Origin: a bacterium
GTDB lineage: Bacteria; Ratteibacteria; UBA8468; B48-G9; DTJG01
Length of the DNA stretch: 22,219 nt
Reading direction: 5' to 3'
NCBI GenBank assembly: GCA_026418655.1
Contig: JAOAAW010000190.1
Coordinates: 1-22,219 of the forward strand
Every line of letters starts with the position of its first letter. Position 1 is the first letter of the stretch. Position numbers and translations under genes: made by a program. The notes under the pieces were generated by a model. The model worked only from the letters and a program-made list of their open reading frames with translations. It was not told the DNA's origin and did not search any database. Positions 1-7,963 of this stretch are shown piece by piece.

Positions 1-1
1 G

Positions 2-1198
2 GACAAAATTGAACCAGGTTTGGAGGTGGATCTGATTGTCGAGTCTCTTGATCCAGACCCAAATGGATTAATACTTCTCTCAAAGGAAAAAGCAGATATT
101 ATGTTGAATTGGGACAGGATCGAAAGACATTTTGAACAAGATATTCCCATTGAAGGTACGATAATTCAAAGGGTAAAAGGCGGATTTAAGGTTGATATTG
201 GGATCCTTGCTTTTCTTCCAGGTTCTCAAACAGATACAAAACCAGTGACAAATCCTTCCCAATTTGTACATACAAAAAGCTTTTTCAAGATAATAAAAAT
301 AGACAGGCAACGGAAAAATGTCGTTGTTTCAAGAAGAAAATATCTCGAAGAGGAAAAAGAGGAAAAAAAGAAAGAATATTTACAAAAGCTTGAAAAAGGA
401 ATGATTGTTAAAGGAAAGGTAAAGAATCTTGTTGACTACGGGGCTTTTATAGAAATAGAAAATAATGTTGTAGGACTTCTTCATTTGAATGATATGGCAT
501 GGGGAAGAATTACCCATCCCTCTCAGATGCTTTCTGTCGGTGAAGAAATTGAGGTGATGATTCTTGACGTAAACCTTGAAAAACAGGTAGTTTCTTTTGG
601 CCTTAAACAGAAAACAAGGAATCCGTGGGATGACGTTGAAGTGAAATATCCTGTGGGGGCAATTGTGGAAGGTAAAGTCGTAAACATTACTGACTATGGA
701 GCATTCATAAAACTCGAAGATGGAATCGAAGGCTTGCTTCATATCTCAGAATTATCTTGGACAGGAAGGGTCAGACACCCTTCAGATGTGGTTGCAATGG
801 GTGATACTCTTTCTCTGAAGGTGATTGACATTAAAAAGGAAGAACAGAAGATTTCTTTTAGTCTGAGACAGCTTGAAACAAATCCATGGCCTGAAATAGA
901 AAAAAAATATCCTGTTGGTAGCGTTGTAAAGGGCAAAGTTTATCATATTACCGATTTTGGCGCGTTTGTTGAACTGGAAAAGGGAGTGGATGGACTTTTG
1001 CACATATCAAATATTTCCAATGCGCCGATAAAGCATCCCTCAGAAGTTCTGAGGAAAGGGCAAAAACTTGATGTGATTGTTCTTGAGATTGACCCGGAAG
1101 GGAAAAAAATTTCTCTTGGATTGAAACATCTGGGTGAACTAAATAAAATTTCGGAAACGGAGGATGAAGATGAGGGTGATAATCAGGAAGACGTATGA
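2..1198 (+). CDS. rpsA: 30S ribosomal protein S1 (5' end outside window)
   Basis: S1 binds mRNA on the small ribosomal subunit and helps initiation on structured or weak leaders. The reading frame is open from base 2, so the gene enters from the left and the TTG at 20 is internal. The visible part starts near the end of repeat 1 (motif LLSKEKAD). Repeat 2 follows, with the S1-specific KGGFKVDIG and AFLPGS. Three classical RNA-binding repeats come next, each with a DYGAF or DFGAF core and GLLHL/GLLHIS, separated by the NPW linkers usual in S1. The protein ends after repeat 5 with an acidic tail (ETEDEDEGDNQEDV), so the sixth repeat of the E. coli protein is absent, as in many bacteria. The last 29 bases overlap nagB, whose ribosome binding site lies inside this gene. 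The family assignment is very secure. Confidence 0.96.
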   Translation, partial: DKIEPGLEVDLIVESLDPDPNGLILLSKEKADIMLNWDRIERHFEQDIPIEGTIIQRVKGGFKVDIGILAFLPGSQTDTKPVTNPSQFVHTKSFFKIIKIDRQRKNVVVSRRKYLEEEKEEKKKEYLQKLEKGMIVKGKVKNLVDYGAFIEIENNVVGLLHLNDMAWGRITHPSQMLSVGEEIEVMILDVNLEKQVVSFGLKQKTRNPWDDVEVKYPVGAIVEGKVVNITDYGAFIKLEDGIEGLLHISELSWTGRVRHPSDVVAMGDTLSLKVIDIKKEEQKISFSLRQLETNPWPEIEKKYPVGSVVKGKVYHITDFGAFVELEKGVDGLLHISNISNAPIKHPSEVLRKGQKLDVIVLEIDPEGKKISLGLKHLGELNKISETEDEDEGDNQEDV

Positions 1199-1958
1199 AG
1201 AACTTAGTATTGAAGCAGCCAATCTTGTAAAAGCAAGAATTGAAAAAAAACCAGACCTTGTCCTCGGTCTTGCCACTGGGTCAAGTCCACTTGGGCTTTA
1301 CAGGGAATTGATAAATATGAATAAAAAGAAGCTTATAAGTTTCAAGAAAATTAAAACTTTTAACCTTGATGAGTACTATGGTTTAAGTGGCGATCATCCG
1401 CAGAGCTACAGATATTTTATGGATACAAATTTCTTCAATCATATAGACATTGACAAATCAAATACAATGGTTCCCGATGGAACAGCAAAGGATTGGGAAG
1501 AATTTTGCAGCTTTTATGAAAATCAGATAAGAAAAGCAGGTGGAATTGATCTTCAGGTTCTCGGAATAGGCAGTGATGGTCATATAGCGTTTAATGAACC
1601 CGGTTCTTCTCTTTCTTCGAGAACAAGGCTTGTGGCACTTGATGCCCAGACCATAGAAGATAATTCAAGATTTTTTGAAAATAGGAATCAGGTTCCGAGA
1701 TTTGCTTTGAGTATGGGTGTTGGAACCATTCTTGAGGCAAAGGAGATTATCCTTATCGCCAATGGAAGAAAAAAAGCTGCTGCAATAGCCCAGGCGATAG
1801 AAGGACCTATCACAAGTTTAATATCTGCATCTGCATTACAGATGCATCAAAGGGTTACCTATTTCCTTGATGAAGAAGCAGCATCGCAGCTTAAGAGGAT
1901 CGATTATTACAAATTTGTTGAACAAGCTGAAAAAGAGATAGGGAAAGAAATATTCTGA
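1170..1958 (+). CDS. nagB: Glucosamine-6-phosphate deaminase
   Basis: NagB converts glucosamine-6-phosphate to fructose-6-phosphate and ammonia in the cytoplasm, the step that brings amino sugars into glycolysis. The 262-residue product is full length. It has the phosphate-binding GLATGSSPLG (33-42), NLDEYYGL with the general base D67, and GIGSDGHIAFNEP with D136, H138 and E143. These correspond to E. coli D72, D141, H143 and E148 with a constant offset. It also has SRTR and VGVGT-like (GVGTILEA) segments. I chose ATG 1170 over the in-frame ATG 1164 because GGAGG at 1159-1163 sits six bases before 1170 but directly abuts 1164, and because family members begin MRL/MRV. It overlaps rpsA by 29 bases and is followed one base later by pta, which implies translational coupling. 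Confidence 0.95.
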   Translation: MRVIIRKTYEELSIEAANLVKARIEKKPDLVLGLATGSSPLGLYRELINMNKKKLISFKKIKTFNLDEYYGLSGDHPQSYRYFMDTNFFNHIDIDKSNTMVPDGTAKDWEEFCSFYENQIRKAGGIDLQVLGIGSDGHIAFNEPGSSLSSRTRLVALDAQTIEDNSRFFENRNQVPRFALSMGVGTILEAKEIILIANGRKKAAAIAQAIEGPITSLISASALQMHQRVTYFLDEEAASQLKRIDYYKFVEQAEKEIGKEIF

Positions 1959-1959
1959 T

Positions 1960-2931
1960 ATGGCTATTCTTGATAATTTCATTAAGAAAGTTTCCAGTGG
2001 TGAGAAAAAAATTGTTTTACCGGAAGGTACTGATGAACGGATACTGCAAGCTGCAGTTTTACTAAATGAAAAAAATATTGCCAAACCAGTGCTTGTTGGT
2101 ACACCGGAAGAAATAGAGAAATCTCTTGTAAAATCTGGGATCAAACGGGATATTATAGAAATTGTTAATATTAATGATTCTGGCCTCATCAACGAATTTG
2201 CAAAGCTTTATCAAAAACAGAGACCCAATGTTTCAGAAAAGATTGCCCTGCGACTTTTGAAGAAACCTTTGATCTTTGCTGGTATGATGGTTGCATCGGG
2301 TAAGGTTGATGCAATGGTTGCCGGAGCAGCCAGTACAACAGCTGATGTAATTCAGGCTGCTGCATTGACCGTGGGTTATCAGAAAAATGTTTCGAGTTCA
2401 TCAAGTTTTTTCATAATGGAAATGCCTGATGGAAAGATCTTTTTTTATGCGGATTGTGCTGTAAATATCTCACCCAGCAGTGAAATACTTGCGGATATTG
2501 GTGTTGCAACTGCGGCAAGTTATAGAAAATTGATGCAAGATGAACCTCTTGTAGCGTTTCTCTCTTTCTCCTCAAAGGGAAGTGCATCTCATCCTGACGT
2601 GGATAAAGTTGTCAGAGCAGTTGAAATAGCAAAACAGAGAGACCCTGGGACGGCTTATGATGGTGAATTTCAGGTCGATACAGCTCTTTCTGAAGCAGTT
2701 GCCCGTAGGAAATTGAAAGAGCCTAGTAGGGTTGCTGGTAGAGCCAATATTTTAATATTTCCCGACCTCGACGCCGGAAATATTGCATACAAAATTACTC
2801 AGTATCTTGCAGGTGCAAAAGCATATGGTCCAGTGCTGCAGGGATTTGCAAAACCTGTCAGTGACCTTTCAAGAGGAGCAAAACCAGAAGATATTGTTGC
2901 GGTTGCAGCAATTACTTGTTTACTTTCATAA
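1960..2931 (+). CDS. pta: Phosphate acetyltransferase (short, catalytic-domain form)
   Basis: Pta interconverts acetyl-CoA plus phosphate with acetyl phosphate plus CoA. With AckA, also in this operon, it makes ATP and acetate or runs backwards to activate acetate. The 323 residues match the short catalytic form, without the long regulatory N-terminal part found in E. coli Pta. Family landmarks are LPEGTDERILQAA near the N-terminus, a GMMVASGKVDAMVAGA segment mid-protein, and the C-terminal GPVLQGFAKPVSDLSRG. That last motif favours acetyl over butyryl phosphotransferases, although substrate preference is not proven by sequence. The start codon is one base after the nagB stop and no strong ribosome binding site is visible, so translation probably relies on coupling. 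Confidence 0.94.
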   Translation: MAILDNFIKKVSSGEKKIVLPEGTDERILQAAVLLNEKNIAKPVLVGTPEEIEKSLVKSGIKRDIIEIVNINDSGLINEFAKLYQKQRPNVSEKIALRLLKKPLIFAGMMVASGKVDAMVAGAASTTADVIQAAALTVGYQKNVSSSSSFFIMEMPDGKIFFYADCAVNISPSSEILADIGVATAASYRKLMQDEPLVAFLSFSSKGSASHPDVDKVVRAVEIAKQRDPGTAYDGEFQVDTALSEAVARRKLKEPSRVAGRANILIFPDLDAGNIAYKITQYLAGAKAYGPVLQGFAKPVSDLSRGAKPEDIVAVAAITCLLS

Positions 2932-2943
2932 GGAGAATCCAAA

Positions 2944-4191
2944 ATGAAACTGATAGTATTTGAAAATGACGCATGGATAAACCTGACGCCGTTGAGTTAT
3001 TTAAGACCTGTTTTTGAGCTAAGGTGCGGTATGTACACATTGCTTGAACGAATTATAACAACTGCAAATGCAAGGGATGTTGTTCTTTTTGTAAGAGACT
3101 ACCTAGTTGATTTAACAAGGAAAAACTATCCTTTTTCTGTAAACAGTTTTAATGCAGATGATGATCTACTCATTGTTGATGGAAGATATCTTGTTGAAGA
3201 CAGATTTAAAACAGATAAAGAAGCAGTATATCTTTGTGAAGATGAAATTGTTTATGCTTTTGTCAGTAAAGAGAATGCTGGAAAAATAGAAAACAAGTCA
3301 ATGAATGAGATAATTGAGTTTATTAAAACATTATCACAAATTAAAATTGATGCAAAAATGATGAAATTTCCATGGAATCTTGTTCATTATAATGCAGAAA
3401 TGATTAAAAAAGATTTTGCACAAAGTGGGAAAAAAGGCATTGAAGGAAAATTTTCTCATGCAGCGATTATCAATGGCCCTGATGATGTTTATGTGGCTGA
3501 GGGTGCTGAAATTCATCCTTATGTGGTGATTGACACACATTCGGGTCCTGTTTTCATAGATAAAAATGTAAAAGTTTTTCCCTTCAGTAGAATTGAAGGA
3601 CCCTGTTATATTGGCAGGGAAACTCATATTATGGCAGGAGCAAGTATCAGGGAAGGAAATACCATTGGTCCTGTTTGCAGGATCGGAGGCGAGGTGGAGG
3701 AAAGCATTTTTCATGGATACTCCAATAAATACCATGATGGTTTCATCGGGCATGCCTATGTTGGAGAGTTTGTAAATCTTGGAGCACTTACAACGAACAG
3801 TGATTTAAAAAACGATTATTCGCCTGTCTCTGTTTATGTTAATGGAAAGGTTGTTTGTAGTGGAGACCTGAAGGTTGGTTCTTTCATAGGAGACCACACA
3901 AAAACAAGTATTGGAACACTTTTCAATACGGGTACATCTGTCGGTATAATGTGTAACATTACTGCCGGAGGAATACTTCCAAAATTTTTCCCATCCTTCG
4001 TCTGGTATATTAACAATAAATTCATGAAAGGATTTGGCCTGGAGATGATGTTGCATACTGCAAGAGTTTCAATGGAAAGAAGAAAAAGGATTCTTTCTAG
4101 AGAAGAAGAGACAGTTATCAGGAAGGTTTATGAAATAACAGCAGATTTAAGGAAAACATACATAAACAAGACTTCAAAGATGAAATCATAA
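2944..4191 (+). CDS. GlmU-like sugar nucleotidyltransferase / hexapeptide acetyltransferase
   Basis: This 415-residue protein resembles the alternative GlmU family described from Bacteroidetes, thought to make UDP-N-acetylglucosamine from glucosamine-1-phosphate. The N-terminal part (1-170) carries the family signature LTPLSYLRPVFELRCG (14-29) rather than the GxGxRMxxxxPK loop of classical GlmU. The C-terminal part (about 180-355) is a left-handed beta-helix of hexapeptide repeats. It contains GGEVEESIFHGYSNKYHDGF (248-267) and GEFVNLGALT, which are characteristic of this family. A clear AAGGAG (2930-2935) precedes the ATG and overlaps the pta stop. Its position next to nagB and the acetyl-CoA genes fits an amino-sugar acetylating enzyme. 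Which of the two reactions it really performs, and on which sugar, is inferred from the family only. Confidence 0.8.
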   Translation: MKLIVFENDAWINLTPLSYLRPVFELRCGMYTLLERIITTANARDVVLFVRDYLVDLTRKNYPFSVNSFNADDDLLIVDGRYLVEDRFKTDKEAVYLCEDEIVYAFVSKENAGKIENKSMNEIIEFIKTLSQIKIDAKMMKFPWNLVHYNAEMIKKDFAQSGKKGIEGKFSHAAIINGPDDVYVAEGAEIHPYVVIDTHSGPVFIDKNVKVFPFSRIEGPCYIGRETHIMAGASIREGNTIGPVCRIGGEVEESIFHGYSNKYHDGFIGHAYVGEFVNLGALTTNSDLKNDYSPVSVYVNGKVVCSGDLKVGSFIGDHTKTSIGTLFNTGTSVGIMCNITAGGILPKFFPSFVWYINNKFMKGFGLEMMLHTARVSMERRKRILSREEETVIRKVYEITADLRKTYINKTSKMKS

Positions 4192-4202
4192 AAGGAGAAG
4201 GA

Positions 4203-4445
4203 ATGGAAAAATCTGAAATTGAAAAAAGGGTTAAGGAAGTGGTAAGCCGTATACTTGGTGTAGATGAAGATTCCATTATGCCTGAAAGTAGATTTGTTGA
4301 AGATTTAGGTGCTGAAAGTGTCCAGAGTTTAGAGCTTGTTGCGGCTTTTGAAGAAGAGTTTGGCATTGAAATGGAAGAACAGGCAGCATTGGAAGTAAAA
4401 ACAGTAGGAAAGGCGGTTGAATTTATAAGCAAATATCTGAAATGA
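4203..4445 (+). CDS. acpP: Acyl carrier protein
   Basis: This 80-residue acidic protein has the length and helical pattern of an acyl carrier protein. It runs from an N-terminal helix ending RILGVDEDSI, through the loop PESRFVEDLGAES, to helix II with ELVAAFEEEFGIEM. Ser39 in GAESVQSLEL aligns with the phosphopantetheine-attachment serine of the usual GADSLDTVEL, so the carrier arm can be attached. The aspartate before that serine is replaced by glutamate and the residues after it differ, so this may be a specialised carrier rather than the main fatty-acid ACP. No fatty-acid synthesis gene is adjacent. It lies between the GlmU-like gene and ackA, has a strong AAGGAGAAGG just upstream, and its stop overlaps the ackA start by four bases (ATGA). 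Confidence 0.88.
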   Translation: MEKSEIEKRVKEVVSRILGVDEDSIMPESRFVEDLGAESVQSLELVAAFEEEFGIEMEEQAALEVKTVGKAVEFISKYLK

Positions 4446-5644
4446 ATATTCTTGTAATCAATTGTGGCAGTTCTTCAATAAAATTCAAACTTTTCAGGAT
4501 GCCTGAAAATTTACTTGTTGCATCCGGACTTATTGAAAAAATTGGTAGCAAAGATGCAACAATCAAATACTCAAAGGAAGAAAAAATATTCAATGAAATA
4601 AGAGAGGTTTCTGACCACAGACAGGGACTTGAGATTATTGCGCAACTTTTAATACATCCAGAGTTTGGAGCTGTCAGAAACCTTGAAGACATCAAGGGTA
4701 TAGGCCACAGGGTTGTCCATGGTGGGGAAGAATTTACCGGAAGCATGCTGATAGACGAAAAGGTCAAGGAGAAAATCAAAGAGTTTATTCCGCTTGCGCC
4801 ACTTCATAATCCGCCTAACTTAGAAGGAATCCTGGCCGCTGAAAGATATTTTCCTGAAAGTGTTCAGGTTGCATGTTTTGACACCGCTTTTCATACAACA
4901 ATATCTGAAGTTGCTTATCTTTATGCTATTCCTTATAGTATGTATGAGAAATATAAAATCAGAAGATATGGGTTCCATGGAACCTCTCATAGATATGTAG
5001 CAAGAAGGTTTGCGCAGATTACGGGGAGACATAAATATGATGTGAATCTTATAACATGTCATTTAGGAAATGGCTGCAGTATCACAGCAGTAAAAAACGG
5101 TAAATCTATTGACACGAGTATGGGATTTACGCCACTTGAAGGTCTTGTCATGGGAACCCGTAGTGGAGATATTGACCCAGGAGTTATTCTGTATCTTATT
5201 GAAAATCTTAATGTTAAACCATCAGAAGTCAACAGAATTTTGAATAAAGAAAGTGGTTTGATTGGAATATCAGGCGTATCCAATGATTTTCGAAGCATTG
5301 TGGAAAGCGCTTCAAAAGGCAATAAGATGTCTCAACTTGCAATAGAGATTTTCTGTTACAGGATAAAAAAATATATTGGCGCTTATCTTGCTATCCTTGG
5401 CAAGGTTGATGGAATAGTTTTTACTGCTGGTATCGGTGAAAATCAACCAATTGTAAGGGAAAAATCCCTTGATGGTATGCAAGAATTTGGAATATTCCTT
5501 GATAAAAAAAAGAATGAAAATTGTAAGGCAATAGAACAGGAAATAAGTAGTCCTGAATCTAAAATTAAGGTTTTTGTCATACCAACAAACGAAGAATTGG
5601 CCATTGCTGTTGATACTTATGACTTCGCAAAACAGAAATCCTGA
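4442..5644 (+). CDS. ackA: Acetate kinase
   Basis: AckA transfers phosphate between acetyl phosphate and ADP, forming acetate and ATP, or the reverse. The 400-residue product is full length. It has the sugar-kinase/actin-fold start NCGSSSIKFKLF (7-18), R90 in GHRVVHGG, D147 in FDTAFH, H179 in GFHGTSHRY and R240 in GTRSGDIDPG. These align one residue before the catalytic N/R/D/H/R positions of Methanosarcina acetate kinase. The C-terminal PTNEELAIA supplies the conserved glutamate. The start overlaps the acyl carrier protein stop by four bases. Pta and AckA are in the same run but separated by two genes, whereas in many genomes they are adjacent. Overall length and motifs argue against butyrate kinase. 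Confidence 0.96.
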   Translation: MNILVINCGSSSIKFKLFRMPENLLVASGLIEKIGSKDATIKYSKEEKIFNEIREVSDHRQGLEIIAQLLIHPEFGAVRNLEDIKGIGHRVVHGGEEFTGSMLIDEKVKEKIKEFIPLAPLHNPPNLEGILAAERYFPESVQVACFDTAFHTTISEVAYLYAIPYSMYEKYKIRRYGFHGTSHRYVARRFAQITGRHKYDVNLITCHLGNGCSITAVKNGKSIDTSMGFTPLEGLVMGTRSGDIDPGVILYLIENLNVKPSEVNRILNKESGLIGISGVSNDFRSIVESASKGNKMSQLAIEIFCYRIKKYIGAYLAILGKVDGIVFTAGIGENQPIVREKSLDGMQEFGIFLDKKKNENCKAIEQEISSPESKIKVFVIPTNEELAIAVDTYDFAKQKS

Positions 5645-6893
5645 ATATATCAGTAATAATGATATAGAAATCTTGCGGGAACTTGCCTGTCAGGTTTCTG
5701 AGGTTTCAAATCTTTCGATTCATTCAAGAACAATCTCAGAGTGGAAAAGAAATAACGACTTAAAACAGGGCAGACCCATGGTATGGATTACAGAAATTCC
5801 CTGGCACGAGATTGAGCGTTGTGGCGAGATTACATATAACTGTAAAAGTGATTTTGCAAGAAATATTGAAATAGATTTAAAAAGATTACTTTATGTGTGG
5901 AATTATGCGAGAACAGATATTATCATTGAACCTGTCTATAGGTTGAGTGTATTAATTAATGATACAGGATTCGGAATTTCTCCCAGACAGGAATATGCTT
6001 CAGATGGGGTTGGCATTATTTCCAGACACTTTGTGCCAGAGATAAAAGATCTAAATGACATAGAGAAAATAAAATTTCCTGAAGTTTCCGTTGATTGGGA
6101 AATGAGTGAAAAAAGGAAAAAGATACTTCAGGAAATTTTCGGGAAATATCTCCAGGTTGAATTATATGGCGTTGGTAGTATCTGGTTTGCTCCTTGGGAT
6201 TTCCTTGTGATGCTTGCGGGTGTCGAGGAAACTCTGTTTTCTCTTGCGGCAAGACCTGATTTTGCACATGCTCTTATTGGAAGATTGACTGAGGCATGGC
6301 TTCACAGGTTAGAGCAATACGAAAAGCTAAAACTTCTTTCATCTAACAATGGAAATTTTAGAATTGGTTCAGGCGGATTTGGTTATACATCTGACTTACC
6401 TGAAATATCTACTTCAACAATGGGTATAAGTCCGCGTCTGCAGTGGGGATTTTCGACCAGCCAGATTTTTTCAGAGGTTTCTCCTGCGATGCATAAGGAA
6501 TTTGCTTTAAACTATGAAAAAAAATGGCTCGAAAAATTTGGGCTGACCTATTATGGATGTTGTGAACCACTTCATAACAAGATTCATATTCTTGAAGAAA
6601 TCAGTAATTTGCGAAAAATTTCAATAAGTCCACGCGCAGATGTAAAAATAGCTGCTGAAAAAATCAGGGACAAATATGTTATTTCATACAAACCCAATCC
6701 TGCTATTTTTGCAATTGAAGCATGGGACAATGATTTTGTAAAAAGAGAGCTTAAAAAAGTTATTGAAATTGTGAAAGAAAACGGTTGCATTGTTGAAGTA
6801 ATTATGAAGGACATAAGCACCATCAAACATCAGTCGGAACGGTTAAAACAATGGACCCAGATTGCAATGGAAGTTGTCCATCAGTTTGACTGA
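5619..6893 (+). CDS. URO-D-like protein (uroporphyrinogen decarboxylase superfamily, not HemE)
   Basis: This 424-residue protein looks like one of the large URO-D-fold proteins common in Planctomycetes, Lentisphaerae and related lineages. It starts with a helical DIEILRELACQVSEVSN segment and a RNNDLK..RPMVWI motif near residue 50. A late GCCEPLH (313-319) could bind metal or corrinoid, followed by an SISPRAD strand. The HemE N-terminal arginine motif (MRQAGR) is absent, so heme synthesis is unlikely. The superfamily also contains MtaA/MtbA-type corrinoid methyltransferases, but no specific function can be assigned. I chose ATG 5619, which overlaps ackA by 26 bases. The longer frame from TTG 5574 would only add ackA-derived sequence. 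No good ribosome binding site is visible, so expression probably depends on ackA translation. Confidence 0.75.
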   Translation: MTSQNRNPEYISNNDIEILRELACQVSEVSNLSIHSRTISEWKRNNDLKQGRPMVWITEIPWHEIERCGEITYNCKSDFARNIEIDLKRLLYVWNYARTDIIIEPVYRLSVLINDTGFGISPRQEYASDGVGIISRHFVPEIKDLNDIEKIKFPEVSVDWEMSEKRKKILQEIFGKYLQVELYGVGSIWFAPWDFLVMLAGVEETLFSLAARPDFAHALIGRLTEAWLHRLEQYEKLKLLSSNNGNFRIGSGGFGYTSDLPEISTSTMGISPRLQWGFSTSQIFSEVSPAMHKEFALNYEKKWLEKFGLTYYGCCEPLHNKIHILEEISNLRKISISPRADVKIAAEKIRDKYVISYKPNPAIFAIEAWDNDFVKRELKKVIEIVKENGCIVEVIMKDISTIKHQSERLKQWTQIAMEVVHQFD

Positions 6894-6899
6894 AAAAAA

Positions 6900-7901
6900 T
6901 CAGTATTTTCCTCTGATGAATGGTTCGATCTCTTTTTTATAAAGCTCTTTCAATCTCTGATGTACTTCCTGGGAAAGAACCATTAAAGATGATGCATAAG
7001 CATTGTTTGTTACTTGGTCAATTTTTGTTGCACCCGGAATAACAGTTGAAACTTCTTCGTGATCAAGGATCCATCTTAATGCAAGCTGAGCCATTGAAAT
7101 ATTATCCCCTGGCTTAAGGATTTCTTTTATTTTTTCAGCCAGTTCAACTCCTTTTTCAAAAGGCACTCCTGCAAATGTTTCACCAACATTGAAGGCAGTA
7201 CCATCAGCATTATAATTTCTATGGTCTTTTTCCGGGAATTTATGCCCTTTTTTAAATTTGCCAGTAAGCAGACCGCTGGCAAGTGGGACCCTTGCAAGAA
7301 TTCCGACATTTTTTTGTTTTGCTATGGGTAATAAATCTGTTGCCACTTTTTGCCTGAATATATTAAAAATAACCTGCAGTGTTTCGCAGCCAGGGTGTTC
7401 CATACAAATAAGACCTTCTTCAATGGATTCAATACTACAACCCCAGTGTTGAATAAGCCCTTTTTTCTTAAAATTTTCAAGAAGTTCAAATGCTTCACCG
7501 CTTTTCAGCATTTCTGTTGGAATACAATGCCATTGTTCAAGAAATAATGAGTCCACTCCAAGATTTTTCAGGGAATCTTCAATGTCTCTCTTTACCATTT
7601 CAATTGTGTATTTTGTTGGCCAGCCATTATTTTCAATCCATTCTCTTCTACCCAACTTTGTTGCAACATAAACTGTCTCTTTTGTTTCTTTAAGAAATTT
7701 CCCAATCAGTTTTTCACTTCTTCCCATGCCATAGACATCAGCAGTATCAATAAAATTTATTCCCATCTCAACCGACCTGTGCAAAATTGCAAGAGCGTCT
7801 TTTTCAGATACATCGCCCCAATCACTTCCGCCTAATTGCCATGTTCCCAGTCCTATTTCTGAAACTTTTACGCCTGTTTTACCCAGTGTCCTATATTTCA
7901 T
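6900..7901 (-). CDS. Aldo/keto reductase
   Basis: This is a soluble NAD(P)H-dependent oxidoreductase of the aldo/keto reductase superfamily, 333 residues and complete. The N-terminus MKYRTLGKTGVKVSEIGLGTW is the standard start. The catalytic tetrad is visible as D52 and Y57 in DTADVYG, K82 in ATKLG and H125 in QWHC. The C-terminal IPGATKIDQV supplies the cofactor-phosphate region typical of these enzymes. A textbook AGGAGG lies seven bases before the ATG. The gene is convergent with the preceding URO-D-like gene, with six bases between the stops, and divergent from the pseudopilin gene. The physiological substrate cannot be read from sequence. A sugar or small aldehyde is plausible given the carbohydrate genes nearby. 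Confidence 0.9.
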   Translation of the reverse strand: MKYRTLGKTGVKVSEIGLGTWQLGGSDWGDVSEKDALAILHRSVEMGINFIDTADVYGMGRSEKLIGKFLKETKETVYVATKLGRREWIENNGWPTKYTIEMVKRDIEDSLKNLGVDSLFLEQWHCIPTEMLKSGEAFELLENFKKKGLIQHWGCSIESIEEGLICMEHPGCETLQVIFNIFRQKVATDLLPIAKQKNVGILARVPLASGLLTGKFKKGHKFPEKDHRNYNADGTAFNVGETFAGVPFEKGVELAEKIKEILKPGDNISMAQLALRWILDHEEVSTVIPGATKIDQVTNNAYASSLMVLSQEVHQRLKELYKKEIEPFIRGKY

Positions 7902-7920
7902 TCTTTCCTCCTGTTATCTC

Positions 7921-7950
7921 TTGACAATCAGTTTTAAACATTATTATAAT
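7921..7950 (+). promoter_or_regulatory. Sigma-70-type promoter of the pseudopilin gene
   Basis: TTGACA at 7921-7926 and TATAAT at 7945-7950 are both perfect consensus, separated by 18 bases. Transcription would start near 7957, only about seven bases before the ATG at 7964. A TATAAT on the opposite strand (7943-7948) overlaps the same -10 and could serve the divergent aldo/keto reductase gene, although I see no good -35 for it. Confidence 0.7.
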
Positions 7951-7963
7951 ACACTTGAAGGAA

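Noticed and set aside
739..1003. Long open frames antisense to rpsA and similar ones inside ackA, glnS and metF
   Set aside because: They are shadows of confidently identified genes, have low-complexity or Phe/Ser-rich translations, and lack ribosome binding sites.
1164..1169. ATG 1164 as start of nagB
   Set aside because: GGAGG directly abuts it, while ATG 1170 has proper spacing and the usual MRV start.
5574..5618. TTG 5574 as start of the first URO-D-like gene
   Set aside because: The added residues only re-read ackA sequence, and the family-like N-terminus begins after ATG 5619.
5619..6893. HemE (uroporphyrinogen decarboxylase proper) for either URO-D-like gene
   Set aside because: The HemE N-terminal arginine motif is absent from both, and no heme genes are nearby.
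6881..6904. Bidirectional terminator between the URO-D-like and aldo/keto reductase genes
   Set aside because: TCAGT and ACTGA repeats can form only five-base stems and are not followed by a T-run in the right orientation on either strand.
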